Origin: Desulfobacula sp. | GTDB taxonomy: Bacteria > Desulfobacterota > Desulfobacteria > Desulfobacterales > Desulfobacteraceae | Assembly: GCA_023701135.1 (NCBI GenBank) | Contig: JAMPXP010000002.1 | Location: 186,001 to 250,000 of the forward strand | DNA length: 64,000 nt | Direction of reading: 5' to 3' | Part shown: positions 24,116 through 32,754 of the stretch, piece after piece | Position numbering within the stretch: the first letter of the stretch is position 1 | Layout: the number at the start of each line of letters is the position of its first letter | Notes under the pieces: generated by a model | The model's input: the letters and a program-made list of their open reading frames with translations, nothing else | What the model was told of the DNA's origin: nothing | The model's database searches: none | Made by a program: the position numbers and the translations under genes

Positions 24116-25676
24116 TTAATAGGGATTCAAATATATGGTATTCTTCAATGTGGTAATTGGGTTCAGGATAGATCGCAATGGGTTTTGAAAACTGTTTTTC
24201 AAGGGATGAGATCAGGTGTTTTTCCCGCCCGTGGAGCAATTGGGCGATTTCGGGATGGACTTTTACCGTAAACCGGTTGCCCATCATATCAGCGGCTTCA
24301 GTGACAAGGTCCCTGTAAATTTTATGGCAGATGGACTTTCCCGACAGCAGATGGCCATCTCCATTGCAGTAAAAGCAGGGCTCACAAAGGGTCCGGGTCA
24401 GGTTGCGGCGGATTCTTTTCCGGGTCATCTGCACCAGCCCTAGCTCGGTCAAGGGCAGGATATTGGTCTGACTCTTGTCTTTTTTCATGGCATCGTTCAT
24501 CTGGGCCATGACCTTTTCCCGATGATGCTCTTTTTTCATATCAATGAAATCAATGATAATGATCCCGCCGATATTTCGGAGCCTGATCTGGTAGGCAATC
24601 TCTTTTACCGCTTCCAGGTTGGTCTTTAAAATGGTTTCGTCAAAATTATGTTTGCCCACATAACGGCCGGTATTGACATCAATGGCCACCAGGGCTTCGG
24701 TCTGCTCAATGACGATATAGCCCCCGGATTTGAGCCAGACCTTTTTCTTCAATGCCCTGGCCACATCTCCTTCAATATTGTAGGCATCAAAAATCGATTC
24801 CCTACCCTGGTACAGTTCCACAGACAATTTAACATCGGGCATGAGCCGTTTTAAAAAGCGCTGAACATTTTCATATTCTTCCTTTGAATCAATGATCAGT
24901 TTATCGGCTTCATTGGCCAGAAGATCCCTTACGGCCCGGAAGGTGACGGTAAGATCTTTATAGATAAGGGACGGGGCCGGAGCGGTTTTAGTCTTGACCA
25001 GAATGGCATCCCATGTTTTGGTCAGAAATTCGATTTCTTTTGCAATGGTGTCTTCGTCAATCCCTTCGGCCTGGGTTCTTAAAATATAACCGAATTTGTT
25101 TTTGCGGATGGATAATAAAAGGTCTTTCAGGCGGACCCGTTCGGTGTCATTTTCAATTCTTTTTGAAATACCGATATGATCCACCGTGGGCATCAATACC
25201 ATATAGCGGCCGGCCAGGGAAATATGGGTGGTCACCCTGGGCCCCTTGGTCCCGATGGAGGATTTTGCCACCTGAACCAGTATTTCCTGCCCTTCCGTCA
25301 AAAGCTCCTCAATACCGCAGTCATGATTCATGGATGCTTTCCAGGAAGGAAGGCCGTCCGTCATTTCCCCGGATTCCATCTCCGCTTCCCCGGACTCTAC
25401 ATCCCCCTCATTGCCCTGTTCAAATTCCTGGTACATGACATGGCCGGCCGTATCCAGGACATCATCCACATAGATAAAGGCGGCCTGGTCAAACCCGATG
25501 TCCAAAAAGGCGGCCTGCATCCCGGGTAGAACCCGTTGAACCCTTCCCTTATATATGTTTCCGGCAATGGAGGTCTCATCCGGTCTTTCAATAAAAACCT
25601 CCACCACCGTGCCGTTCTCAAGAAGCGCCACCCGGGTTTCATGGGGGGCTGAATTGACAACGAGTTCTTTTAACAT
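24111..25676 (-). CDS. rng: Ribonuclease G/E family endoribonuclease
   Basis: A 521-residue RNase G-type enzyme for rRNA 5'-end processing and mRNA turnover. It has an S1 domain (SIAGNIYKGRVQRVLPGMQAA), interrupted by an acidic insert of about 35 residues rich in E and G, then the catalytic core with the metal-binding AIDVNTGRYVG and IIIIDFIDM. The zinc-link cysteines lie in CEPCFYCNGDG. The C-terminal tail of RNase E is absent. It starts 15 bases after the TIGR03960-like gene, a pairing common in this phylum. Confidence 0.94.
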   Translation of the reverse strand: MLKELVVNSAPHETRVALLENGTVVEVFIERPDETSIAGNIYKGRVQRVLPGMQAAFLDIGFDQAAFIYVDDVLDTAGHVMYQEFEQGNEGDVESGEAEMESGEMTDGLPSWKASMNHDCGIEELLTEGQEILVQVAKSSIGTKGPRVTTHISLAGRYMVLMPTVDHIGISKRIENDTERVRLKDLLLSIRKNKFGYILRTQAEGIDEDTIAKEIEFLTKTWDAILVKTKTAPAPSLIYKDLTVTFRAVRDLLANEADKLIIDSKEEYENVQRFLKRLMPDVKLSVELYQGRESIFDAYNIEGDVARALKKKVWLKSGGYIVIEQTEALVAIDVNTGRYVGKHNFDETILKTNLEAVKEIAYQIRLRNIGGIIIIDFIDMKKEHHREKVMAQMNDAMKKDKSQTNILPLTELGLVQMTRKRIRRNLTRTLCEPCFYCNGDGHLLSGKSICHKIYRDLVTEAADMMGNRFTVKVHPEIAQLLHGREKHLISSLEKQFSKPIAIYPEPNYHIEEYHIFESLLK

Positions 25677-25691
25677 GGATCTATCCTTGTT

Positions 25692-28208
25692 TTATTTTTG
25701 TTGTTTCATCTTTGTTATCCTGATGGAGGCCAGGGCTTTTTCATCCAGTTTAAAACAATTTGTCAGTATTTCCATGGGCCTTACGGTTCGTTCATTATAA
25801 GGTTTCAGTATCATTTCAAGGGTATATAAATTAATATAAGATATTTTCTCAACGGATTTTCTCAAATCCGTGGTCCGGGTTTTCCCCTTTTTGCTCAAAT
25901 CCTGAACTATAAATTCCGATAATCGGGAAAAATTTTCCACGGCTTCCTTGTCAAAGGATCCTTCCGAAAACCAGATGGTATATCGGGCGGAGTTTTCATC
26001 TTCATTTTTGGACCGTCTGAAAGGTCTGCACCCGGTAATGAAAAGGCCCTGGGGAAGTTCTTTGTTCAGGGCATCCACAATTTTATCCGGCGGTGTTCCG
26101 TTTTCAAAATAGATCCACAGAATCTCTTCTTCGCTTTCCATGCCGACGGGCAGGGCGTTTTCAAAAGAAATCTGCATCAAAGGATTAAACCCCTGGGAAT
26201 ATCTGGCTGTGAGTCCCGCTCTTTTGACGGCCCGCTGAAAAATGATCCCCAGTTCAAGATGGCCAAAGAACCTGGCGCCATCCAGTTTGGAAAAGGAGAG
26301 TTCAAATTTGGTGAAGGCATCGTCCGGCAATCGTTTCTGATCCGGAAAAGGAAGAGAGTCCGCCTCCAGGATAACCGGAATGCCGTCGTAAAGAACAGGC
26401 TTGATCCGTTTAAAATCACAGACTCCGCAACCGTTGCAGTCATGATCCCGGCAGTCCGGGGTAAGGGACTTTTCTTTGGCTTTTTGAAATTCCTGTTTTA
26501 AAAATTCCGGGCTGACACCCGAATCAATATGATCCCAGGGAAGAGGCTCATCCTCATCCCTTTCACGGGTCGTATAGAACAAAGGATCAATCCCGGTTTC
26601 CTCAAAGGCTTGCCGCCACAAGGAAAAATCGAATTTATCCGTCCACCCGTCCAGGCGGCAGCCCTTTTCAAAAGCAGACACCAGAAGTTTGGATAATCTT
26701 CTGTCTCCCCTTGACCAGACCCCTTCCAAGAGGCTCATTTCAGGGCTCTGCCATTTCAGGTTGATTTTGGGATGCCTGAGGTTATTTTTCAGATATTGCA
26801 GTTTTTCCCTGGCCTCAGTCAGAGAAATCTGGGGAACCCTTTGAAACGGAGTATGGGCCTTGGGAATAAAACAGGTGGTGCTGACATTGATGGTCTTTTT
26901 GCCTTTGGCATAGGAAGAGGCCAGCCGCCTTGACAGCCGGCAGATGGCCTCAATATCTTCCACGGTTTCAAAGGGCAATCCCAGCATGAAATACAGCTTG
27001 ATATTTTTCCAACCCAGATTCATTGCGTTTTCAACGGTTGATAGGATGCTGTCTTCGGTCAGGTTCTTATTGATGATGTCTCTCAGCCGCTGGGATCCGG
27101 CCTCAGGAGCAATGGTGAAGCCCGTTTTTCGAACCTTTTTGATGATCTGCATGAGATCCGGGGTGAGTTTTTCCGCCCTGATGGAGGGAAGGGAGATGGC
27201 ATTGCAGTGTTCCTGCCCGATGGCATGCAGGCGCTTCATCAATTCCGTCAGGCTTGAATAATCCCCGGTGCTCAGGGACAAAAGAGAGATGTCGGAATGG
27301 CCGGTGGTTTTTAAAGAGGTCCTTGTGATGTCAATCAGGTCCTCCAATGATCTTTCCCTCACCGGCCGGTATATCATGCCGGCCTGGCAGAACCGGCAGC
27401 CCCTCGAACAGCCCCGGGCAATTTCAAGCCTTAACCGGTCATGGACCGGTTTTGCAAAGGGGATAATGGGAGAAACAGGAAAGCTCTCCTTGGTCAGGCT
27501 CGGCAAAAAGGCCCGCCGGACGGTCCGGTAATCTTCAAACACAGGGCTTAGATGCTGAAGACCGTCCCGATTATAGGCCGGGGTAAAAAAGGAGGGAATA
27601 TAGACCCCGTCTATTTTAGACAAAAGCCTCAGCAGGGTCTTTTTTTGGCCATCCCCCTCTTTTTTAAAGGCCATGACAAGATTTGCAATTTCTACGGATA
27701 CCGCTTCTCCGTCCCCGATGACAAAGGCGTCGAAAAAATCGGCCAGAGGCTCGGGATTAAAGGCGCAGGGACCTCCTCCGATGACCAGGGGAAAGAGGCG
27801 TTCCCTGTCCCTTGCATAAAACGGGATGGAAGACAGGCTTAACAGAGTAAGAATATTGGTGAAATTCAATTCATACAAAAGGCTGGTGCCGATGATATCA
27901 AAGCTTTTCAGCTCTTTTTTGGATTCCATGGACAGACAGGGAATCTTTTTTTGGGACAGCAGGGCTTCCATATCCGGGGCCGGGGCAAAAAAGCGTTCGG
28001 CTGCTATCTTTTCATGGCTGTTTAAAATCGAGTATAGGATCTGAATCCCGAAATGGGAGGTTCCGATTTCATAGAGATCCGGAAATACCAGGGCAAAGGT
28101 CAGGTCCACGGTTTTCAGATCTTTTCGAATGGTATTGATTTCATTGCCGACATATTGGGTGGGCCGCTGAACCTGAGAAAGGATGTCTTGATAATTTTGC
28201 TTGTGCAT
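25692..28208 (-). CDS. TIGR03960-like radical SAM protein fused to a DUF2344-type domain
   Basis: An 838-residue protein. The first two thirds form a B12-binding-type plus radical SAM module with the cluster motif RGCSRGCRFCQAGMIYRP (CxxxCxxC). A middle Cys-rich piece follows (CRDHDCNGCGVCDF). The last third is a DUF2344/TIGR03936-type domain (FFGHLELGIIFQRAVKRAG, YSQGFNPLMQISF). This two-part architecture is known as a single gene in many bacteria and is usually next to rng, as here. The reaction is not established; an RNA- or ribosome-linked modification is plausible from the neighbourhood. Confidence 0.88.
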   Translation of the reverse strand: MHKQNYQDILSQVQRPTQYVGNEINTIRKDLKTVDLTFALVFPDLYEIGTSHFGIQILYSILNSHEKIAAERFFAPAPDMEALLSQKKIPCLSMESKKELKSFDIIGTSLLYELNFTNILTLLSLSSIPFYARDRERLFPLVIGGGPCAFNPEPLADFFDAFVIGDGEAVSVEIANLVMAFKKEGDGQKKTLLRLLSKIDGVYIPSFFTPAYNRDGLQHLSPVFEDYRTVRRAFLPSLTKESFPVSPIIPFAKPVHDRLRLEIARGCSRGCRFCQAGMIYRPVRERSLEDLIDITRTSLKTTGHSDISLLSLSTGDYSSLTELMKRLHAIGQEHCNAISLPSIRAEKLTPDLMQIIKKVRKTGFTIAPEAGSQRLRDIINKNLTEDSILSTVENAMNLGWKNIKLYFMLGLPFETVEDIEAICRLSRRLASSYAKGKKTINVSTTCFIPKAHTPFQRVPQISLTEAREKLQYLKNNLRHPKINLKWQSPEMSLLEGVWSRGDRRLSKLLVSAFEKGCRLDGWTDKFDFSLWRQAFEETGIDPLFYTTRERDEDEPLPWDHIDSGVSPEFLKQEFQKAKEKSLTPDCRDHDCNGCGVCDFKRIKPVLYDGIPVILEADSLPFPDQKRLPDDAFTKFELSFSKLDGARFFGHLELGIIFQRAVKRAGLTARYSQGFNPLMQISFENALPVGMESEEEILWIYFENGTPPDKIVDALNKELPQGLFITGCRPFRRSKNEDENSARYTIWFSEGSFDKEAVENFSRLSEFIVQDLSKKGKTRTTDLRKSVEKISYINLYTLEMILKPYNERTVRPMEILTNCFKLDEKALASIRITKMKQQK

Positions 28209-28290
28209 GATACTGATTTTTATAAAAAAACCTTTTCGGTATAGGGTGTACTCAAATTTTTTAATCTAATATTTTTTGCAGGATAAAGCA

Positions 28291-29670
28291 ATGAAAAGAA
28301 CCAAAATCAATGCACTGCTCAGGCTTGATCAATCCCCCGGAGACGTGCTTGTCAAAGGCTGGGTCAGAACAAAGCGGGACTCAAAAGAATTCTCCTTCAT
28401 GGAAATCAATGACGGATCTTGCCTTACCAATATCCAGGCCATTGCAGATAAGGGTCTGGCCAATTATGCAGAAATCGGAGCCCTTACCACGGGAAGTTCG
28501 GTATCGGTTTCGGGAACCCTTGTGGAATCTCCGGGAAAGGGCCAGAAATGGGAAATCAAGGCCAGAGAAATTGAGATTATCAATCTTGCACCGGACTCCT
28601 ACCCGCTTCAGAAGAAAAGACATTCCGATGAATTCTTAAGGACCATTGCCCATTTGAGACCCAGAACCAATAAATTCGGAGCCGCCTTCCGGCTCAGGTC
28701 GGAAATGGCCTATGCCGTTCATAAATTTTACAAGGAAAAGGGATTCCGGTATCTGACCACCCCCTTGATCACCGGGTCCGACTGCGAGGGCGCCGGAGAA
28801 ATGTTCAGGGTGACCAGCCTTGATCCTGAAACCGTTCAAAAAATGGGGAAAATGGATTTCAGCCTTGATTTTTTCGGCCGGGAATCGAATCTGACCGTGT
28901 CCGGCCAATTGTCTGCGGAAATGTTTGCCCTGGCCCTGGGAGATGTGTATAGCTTCGGCCCGACCTTCAGGGCGGAAAATTCCAATACCAGCCGCCATGT
29001 AGCCGAGTTCTGGATGCTGGAACCGGAAATGGCCTTCTGTGATTTAAACGGCAATATGGATCATGGGGAAGAATTGGTCAAATACCTGACCCGTCATGCC
29101 GTGGAAGAATGTGCCGAAGACCTGTCCCTGTTTCAAAATTTTGTGGACAAAACCCTTACAGATAGGCTTGATATCCTCCTGAATTCGGAATTTGCACGGA
29201 TCACCTATACCGAGGCCGTGGACATCCTGAAAAAATCCGGCCAGCGTTTTGAATTCCCGGTGGAATACGGCACAGACCTCCAGTCCGAACACGAACGGTT
29301 TCTGGCGGAAACCTATTGCAAAAAGCCGGTCTTTCTGACGGATTATCCCAAGGGGATCAAGCCCTTTTATATGCGGGTGAATGAGGACGGAAAAACCGTG
29401 GCTGCTGTGGACCTCCTGGTGCCGGGAATCGGAGAGCTCATCGGCGGCAGCCAGAGGGAAGAGCGCCTGGATGTGCTTGAAGACCGGATGAAAAAGATGA
29501 ACCTGCCCCTGAAAAATTACTGGTGGTACCTGGATTCCAGAAAATACGGATCTGTTCCCCATGCCGGTTTTGGCATGGGATTTGAACGGTTTTTAATGAT
29601 GATTACCGGTATCGGCAATATCAGAGATGTGATCCCCTTCCCCAGAACTCCGGGCAGCATTGATTTTTAA
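28291..29670 (+). CDS. asnS: Asparaginyl-tRNA synthetase
   Basis: A 459-residue class IIb aminoacyl-tRNA synthetase charging tRNA-Asn. It has an N-terminal OB anticodon-binding domain (DVLVKGWVRTKRDSKEFSF) and then class II motif 1 and motif 2 (FRAENSNTSRHVAEFWMLE). Motif 3 is GFGMGFERFLMM near the C-terminus. The start is the ATG at 28291, with AGGA about 7 bases before; an in-frame TTG upstream would add five residues. It is divergent from the radical SAM gene and heads a run of rightward genes. Confidence 0.96.
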   Translation: MKRTKINALLRLDQSPGDVLVKGWVRTKRDSKEFSFMEINDGSCLTNIQAIADKGLANYAEIGALTTGSSVSVSGTLVESPGKGQKWEIKAREIEIINLAPDSYPLQKKRHSDEFLRTIAHLRPRTNKFGAAFRLRSEMAYAVHKFYKEKGFRYLTTPLITGSDCEGAGEMFRVTSLDPETVQKMGKMDFSLDFFGRESNLTVSGQLSAEMFALALGDVYSFGPTFRAENSNTSRHVAEFWMLEPEMAFCDLNGNMDHGEELVKYLTRHAVEECAEDLSLFQNFVDKTLTDRLDILLNSEFARITYTEAVDILKKSGQRFEFPVEYGTDLQSEHERFLAETYCKKPVFLTDYPKGIKPFYMRVNEDGKTVAAVDLLVPGIGELIGGSQREERLDVLEDRMKKMNLPLKNYWWYLDSRKYGSVPHAGFGMGFERFLMMITGIGNIRDVIPFPRTPGSIDF

Positions 29671-29673
29671 CCC

Positions 29674-30519
29674 ATGACCAATTTTTATTTTGATGTTGAA
29701 ACGGTCATCCGTATTCTCCGGGCTTTGCAGGAGGGGAAAAAAGACATCCTGGTGTCCCTGGATCTCAACCTGACGGAAAAGCTTTGGCCTATTCAAAAGG
29801 ACCGGCTGATCCTGGACCCAGATGTGTCTATTGACCGGAAAATGCTGGAGGCCGTGGCTTCAAGACGAAATATAATTTTCAGGCTCCGGGACAATGCCCT
29901 GACCCCTCTTGAAATCCGGAGCCATGCCTATTATAAGCTTTCTCCCACCAGAACGGCCCCCATCCTGGAAATTGACGGCATCAAGATGCACCGCTCAAAG
30001 GAGATGGATCCCTTGGCGGATGCTCAGAAAAAGACCCGGATGGTGGTTTCAACAGGAGATACGGTTCTGGATACCTGCGGCGGTCTTGGCTATTCAGCTT
30101 TTTTTGCCCTGAAAGCCGGGGCTAAAAAAGTAATATCAACGGAAAAAAGCCATGAGGTCATCCAGCTTCGCAACCTGAATCCCTGGCTGAAAAAATGGAA
30201 TGGGGATGCACTTGAGTTCGTCCATGCAGATATCACCCAATATATTGACGGTATGGAAAGCAATATGTTTAACAGCGTGATTCATGATCCCCCGAGATTC
30301 ACATCCAAAACCGGGGATCTGTACGGGAAAAAATTCTATGAAGGGCTTTTCAGGGTCATGGCGCCCCGATCAAAACTTTTCCATTATACCGGTATCCCCA
30401 AAAAGATCAAAACCGGCGACCGGTTTGTTGTAAATACGATAAAACGGCTTGAAGCTTCCGGATTTCACTCTGTTATGTTTAAAGATGACCTCCAGGGCGT
30501 TTTTGCAAAAAAGGATTGA
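29674..30519 (+). CDS. Predicted SAM-dependent methyltransferase
   Basis: A 281-residue class I methyltransferase-like protein. The SAM motif I region is VLDTCGGLGYSAFFALKAG, followed by an acidic strand end (VISTEKS). The catalytic region reads VIHDPPRFTSK, a DPP[RY]F-type motif of the kind seen in nucleic-acid or small-molecule methyltransferases. The N-terminal 110 residues form a separate domain. It resembles a group annotated as predicted archaeal methyltransferases. It begins 3 bases after asnS, suggesting coupling; the substrate is unknown. Confidence 0.75.
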   Translation: MTNFYFDVETVIRILRALQEGKKDILVSLDLNLTEKLWPIQKDRLILDPDVSIDRKMLEAVASRRNIIFRLRDNALTPLEIRSHAYYKLSPTRTAPILEIDGIKMHRSKEMDPLADAQKKTRMVVSTGDTVLDTCGGLGYSAFFALKAGAKKVISTEKSHEVIQLRNLNPWLKKWNGDALEFVHADITQYIDGMESNMFNSVIHDPPRFTSKTGDLYGKKFYEGLFRVMAPRSKLFHYTGIPKKIKTGDRFVVNTIKRLEASGFHSVMFKDDLQGVFAKKD

Positions 30520-30579
30520 TCCGGCCGGGGGATAATTTCCTTTCAAAAACCGATGTTGAATGATAAAACAAACCGCTGA

Positions 30580-31023
30580 ATGGATGGGATCAATATTCAG
30601 GAGTTGAAAGTGGAACCGGAAATAAAAATCAGAGGCTATCACACCGACCTTTATCAGCATGTCAACAATGCAAGGTATCTTGAATTCCTGGAAGAAGGGA
30701 GGTGGCAACTTCTGGAAGACCATCTGGACCTGGAAGAATTCATACAAAAGGGATTTTCATTTTTTGTTGTTAACATTAATATTTCCTATAAAAGCCAGGC
30801 CAGGGCTGGAGATATCATTGTCATCCGGTCCGGACTTAAAAAGATCGGAAACAAGAGCGCCGTCTTCCGGCAGCAGATTATCAACAAAGGCACAAAGACG
30901 GTCTGCGTTGATGCGGATGTGACCTTTGTGATCGCGGATATCAACGGGAACCCCATGAAATTTCAGGGAGATCTAAGGGAAAATTTACTGAAGATCCCTT
31001 TATTTGAAGGATACAACAAATGA
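30580..31023 (+). CDS. Acyl-CoA thioesterase, hotdog fold
   Basis: A YbgC/FadM-like thioesterase hydrolysing acyl-CoA esters. The active-site block is YHTDLYQHVNNARYLEFLEE, with the helix-proximal Asp/Gln-His arrangement of the family. Length is 147 residues from the ATG at 30580. A GTG at 30610, with CAGGAG six bases before it, is an equally good or better start and would give 137 residues. Its TGA overlaps the ATG of the following hisHF gene (ATGA). No pathway link between the two is obvious. Confidence 0.87.
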   Translation: MDGINIQELKVEPEIKIRGYHTDLYQHVNNARYLEFLEEGRWQLLEDHLDLEEFIQKGFSFFVVNINISYKSQARAGDIIVIRSGLKKIGNKSAVFRQQIINKGTKTVCVDADVTFVIADINGNPMKFQGDLRENLLKIPLFEGYNK

Positions 31024-32609
31024 TCATCACTCTTCTGGATTACGGCGCCGGAAACGTCCGAAGCGTCGTCAATGCCATAGAAAAGATAGGCGGTAAGGTT
31101 AAGACGGTGCAAACTCCTTCTGATATAAAAGATGCGGAGCGACTGCTCTTCCCGGGTGTAGGCAATTATGAAAACATGATCAACATTCTCAACCGGAAAC
31201 AGTATATCCGGCCTTTGAGGGAATATCTTAAGGCAGACCGGCCCTTTTTGGGGATCTGTCTGGGGATGCAGGCCCTTTTTGAAGGCAGTGAGGAGGATTT
31301 CTCCGGCAATGAAAGCATCGGACTTTTCAAGGGAAGGGTCAAACGGTTCAGGACAGAGCTCGCCGTTCCGCACATCGGATGGAATGGGGTCAACCTGAAA
31401 AAAGACTCCCCTGTGTTCGAGGGAATCGGGGAAGACGCCAAATTTTATTTTGTTCACTCCTATCATGTGGTGCCGGAGGATGAATCCGTCATTCTTACCA
31501 CCACGGATTATGACTATGCCTTTGTCAGCAGTGTTCAAAAAGGCAATATCATCGGTACCCAGTTTCACCCGGAAAAAAGCGGTTCCGCCGGTATCCGGCT
31601 GCTTGAAAATTTCATGACTCAAAAAGACCTGAAACCGGGAAAACCGGTTGACGTCAGGGGAAAGGGTCTGTCGAAAAGGATCATCGCCTGTCTGGATGTG
31701 AGGAGCAATGACCAGGGCGATCTGGTGGTCACCAAGGGCGACCAGTATGATGTGCGGCAGCAAGGCGATGTCAGAAATCTCGGAAAACCTGTGGATCTGG
31801 CCCGGCGGTATTATGAAGAAGGGGCTGATGAAATCACCTTCCTCAATATCACCGGGTTCAGGGATTTCCCGCTTAAAGATATGCCCATGATCGAAGTTTT
31901 GGAACAGACCAGCAAAAATGTCTTTGTCCCGTTGACCATCGGCGGAGGGATCAGGGATTATACGGACAGCAAAGGGAAAACCTATACGGCCCTGGACGTG
32001 GCCTCCCAATATTTTCGCTCCGGAGCGGACAAGGTCTCCATCGGCAGTGATGCCGTGTTGATTGCGGAAGAATATGTGAAAACAGGGAAAAAAACAGGAA
32101 CCAGTTCTATTGAACAGATTTCAAGGGTCTATGGAAACCAGGCTGTTGTCGTTTCCATTGATCCCAGACGGGTGTATGTGGCTTCGCCGGATGAGGCCAA
32201 ACCCCATCACGCGATCCCCACCCAATTCTCCGGCCCCAACAATGAATCCTGGTGCTGGTATCAGTGCACGGTCAAAGGCGGCCGGGAAGGCCGGGAAATG
32301 GATGCTGTCACCCTGGCAAAGGCCTGCGAGGAGCTGGGGGCCGGCGAAATTCTATTGAACTGCATTGACAAGGATGGCACCAATTCAGGATTCGATCTTG
32401 AACTCATCAATGCGGTTAAAAAAGCGGTTTCCATTCCTGTCATTGCTTCCAGCGGGGCGGGTTGTGAAGCTCATTTTGCAGAGGTCTTTGAGAATACCGG
32501 CGCAGAGGCTGCACTGGCAGCCGGTATTTTCCACCGGAAGGAAGTGCCGATCCAACGGGTAAAGCAGTTTCTTTCGGGCAGAAACATTCCTGTGAGGGCC
32601 ATGATATAG
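31020..32609 (+). CDS. Bifunctional imidazole glycerol phosphate synthase (HisH-HisF fusion)
   Basis: A single 529-residue ORF in which a glutamine amidotransferase domain (residues 1-200; nucleophile Cys80 in FLGICLGMQA, His183 and Glu185 in QFHPEK) is fused to a HisF cyclase barrel (residues 218-529; Asp226 in IACLDVR and Asp381 in SIDPRR). It makes imidazole glycerol phosphate and AICAR in histidine synthesis. Bacterial HisH and HisF are normally separate. The fusion and the insert-rich HisF sequence (GDLVVTKGDQYDVR, FSGPNNESWCWYQCTVKGG) resemble fungal and plant HIS7. Translation is coupled to the thioesterase gene. No other his gene is nearby. Confidence 0.95.
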   Translation: MIITLLDYGAGNVRSVVNAIEKIGGKVKTVQTPSDIKDAERLLFPGVGNYENMINILNRKQYIRPLREYLKADRPFLGICLGMQALFEGSEEDFSGNESIGLFKGRVKRFRTELAVPHIGWNGVNLKKDSPVFEGIGEDAKFYFVHSYHVVPEDESVILTTTDYDYAFVSSVQKGNIIGTQFHPEKSGSAGIRLLENFMTQKDLKPGKPVDVRGKGLSKRIIACLDVRSNDQGDLVVTKGDQYDVRQQGDVRNLGKPVDLARRYYEEGADEITFLNITGFRDFPLKDMPMIEVLEQTSKNVFVPLTIGGGIRDYTDSKGKTYTALDVASQYFRSGADKVSIGSDAVLIAEEYVKTGKKTGTSSIEQISRVYGNQAVVVSIDPRRVYVASPDEAKPHHAIPTQFSGPNNESWCWYQCTVKGGREGREMDAVTLAKACEELGAGEILLNCIDKDGTNSGFDLELINAVKKAVSIPVIASSGAGCEAHFAEVFENTGAEAALAAGIFHRKEVPIQRVKQFLSGRNIPVRAMI

Positions 32610-32754
32610 CTTTTTTGCTTGCAATTTATAAAATTTCAAGCGTAGTATAATTTTTGATTTTAGGTACCCCTGTTTCATAACTTGCGTCATTTTGTATATT
32701 TTATTAGCCGCCCTTGCTTCCTTGATGCAATGGCGACTCAGACGAGGAGTAAAA

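Noticed and set aside
30963-32009. 348-codon minus-strand frame
   Set aside because: Antisense of hisHF; it is long only because the GC-rich third positions avoid stops.
32610-32754. Possible riboswitch upstream of the MCP gene
   Set aside because: The GACTCAGACGAGG stretch did not fit a c-di-GMP (GEMM) or other riboswitch consensus I know.
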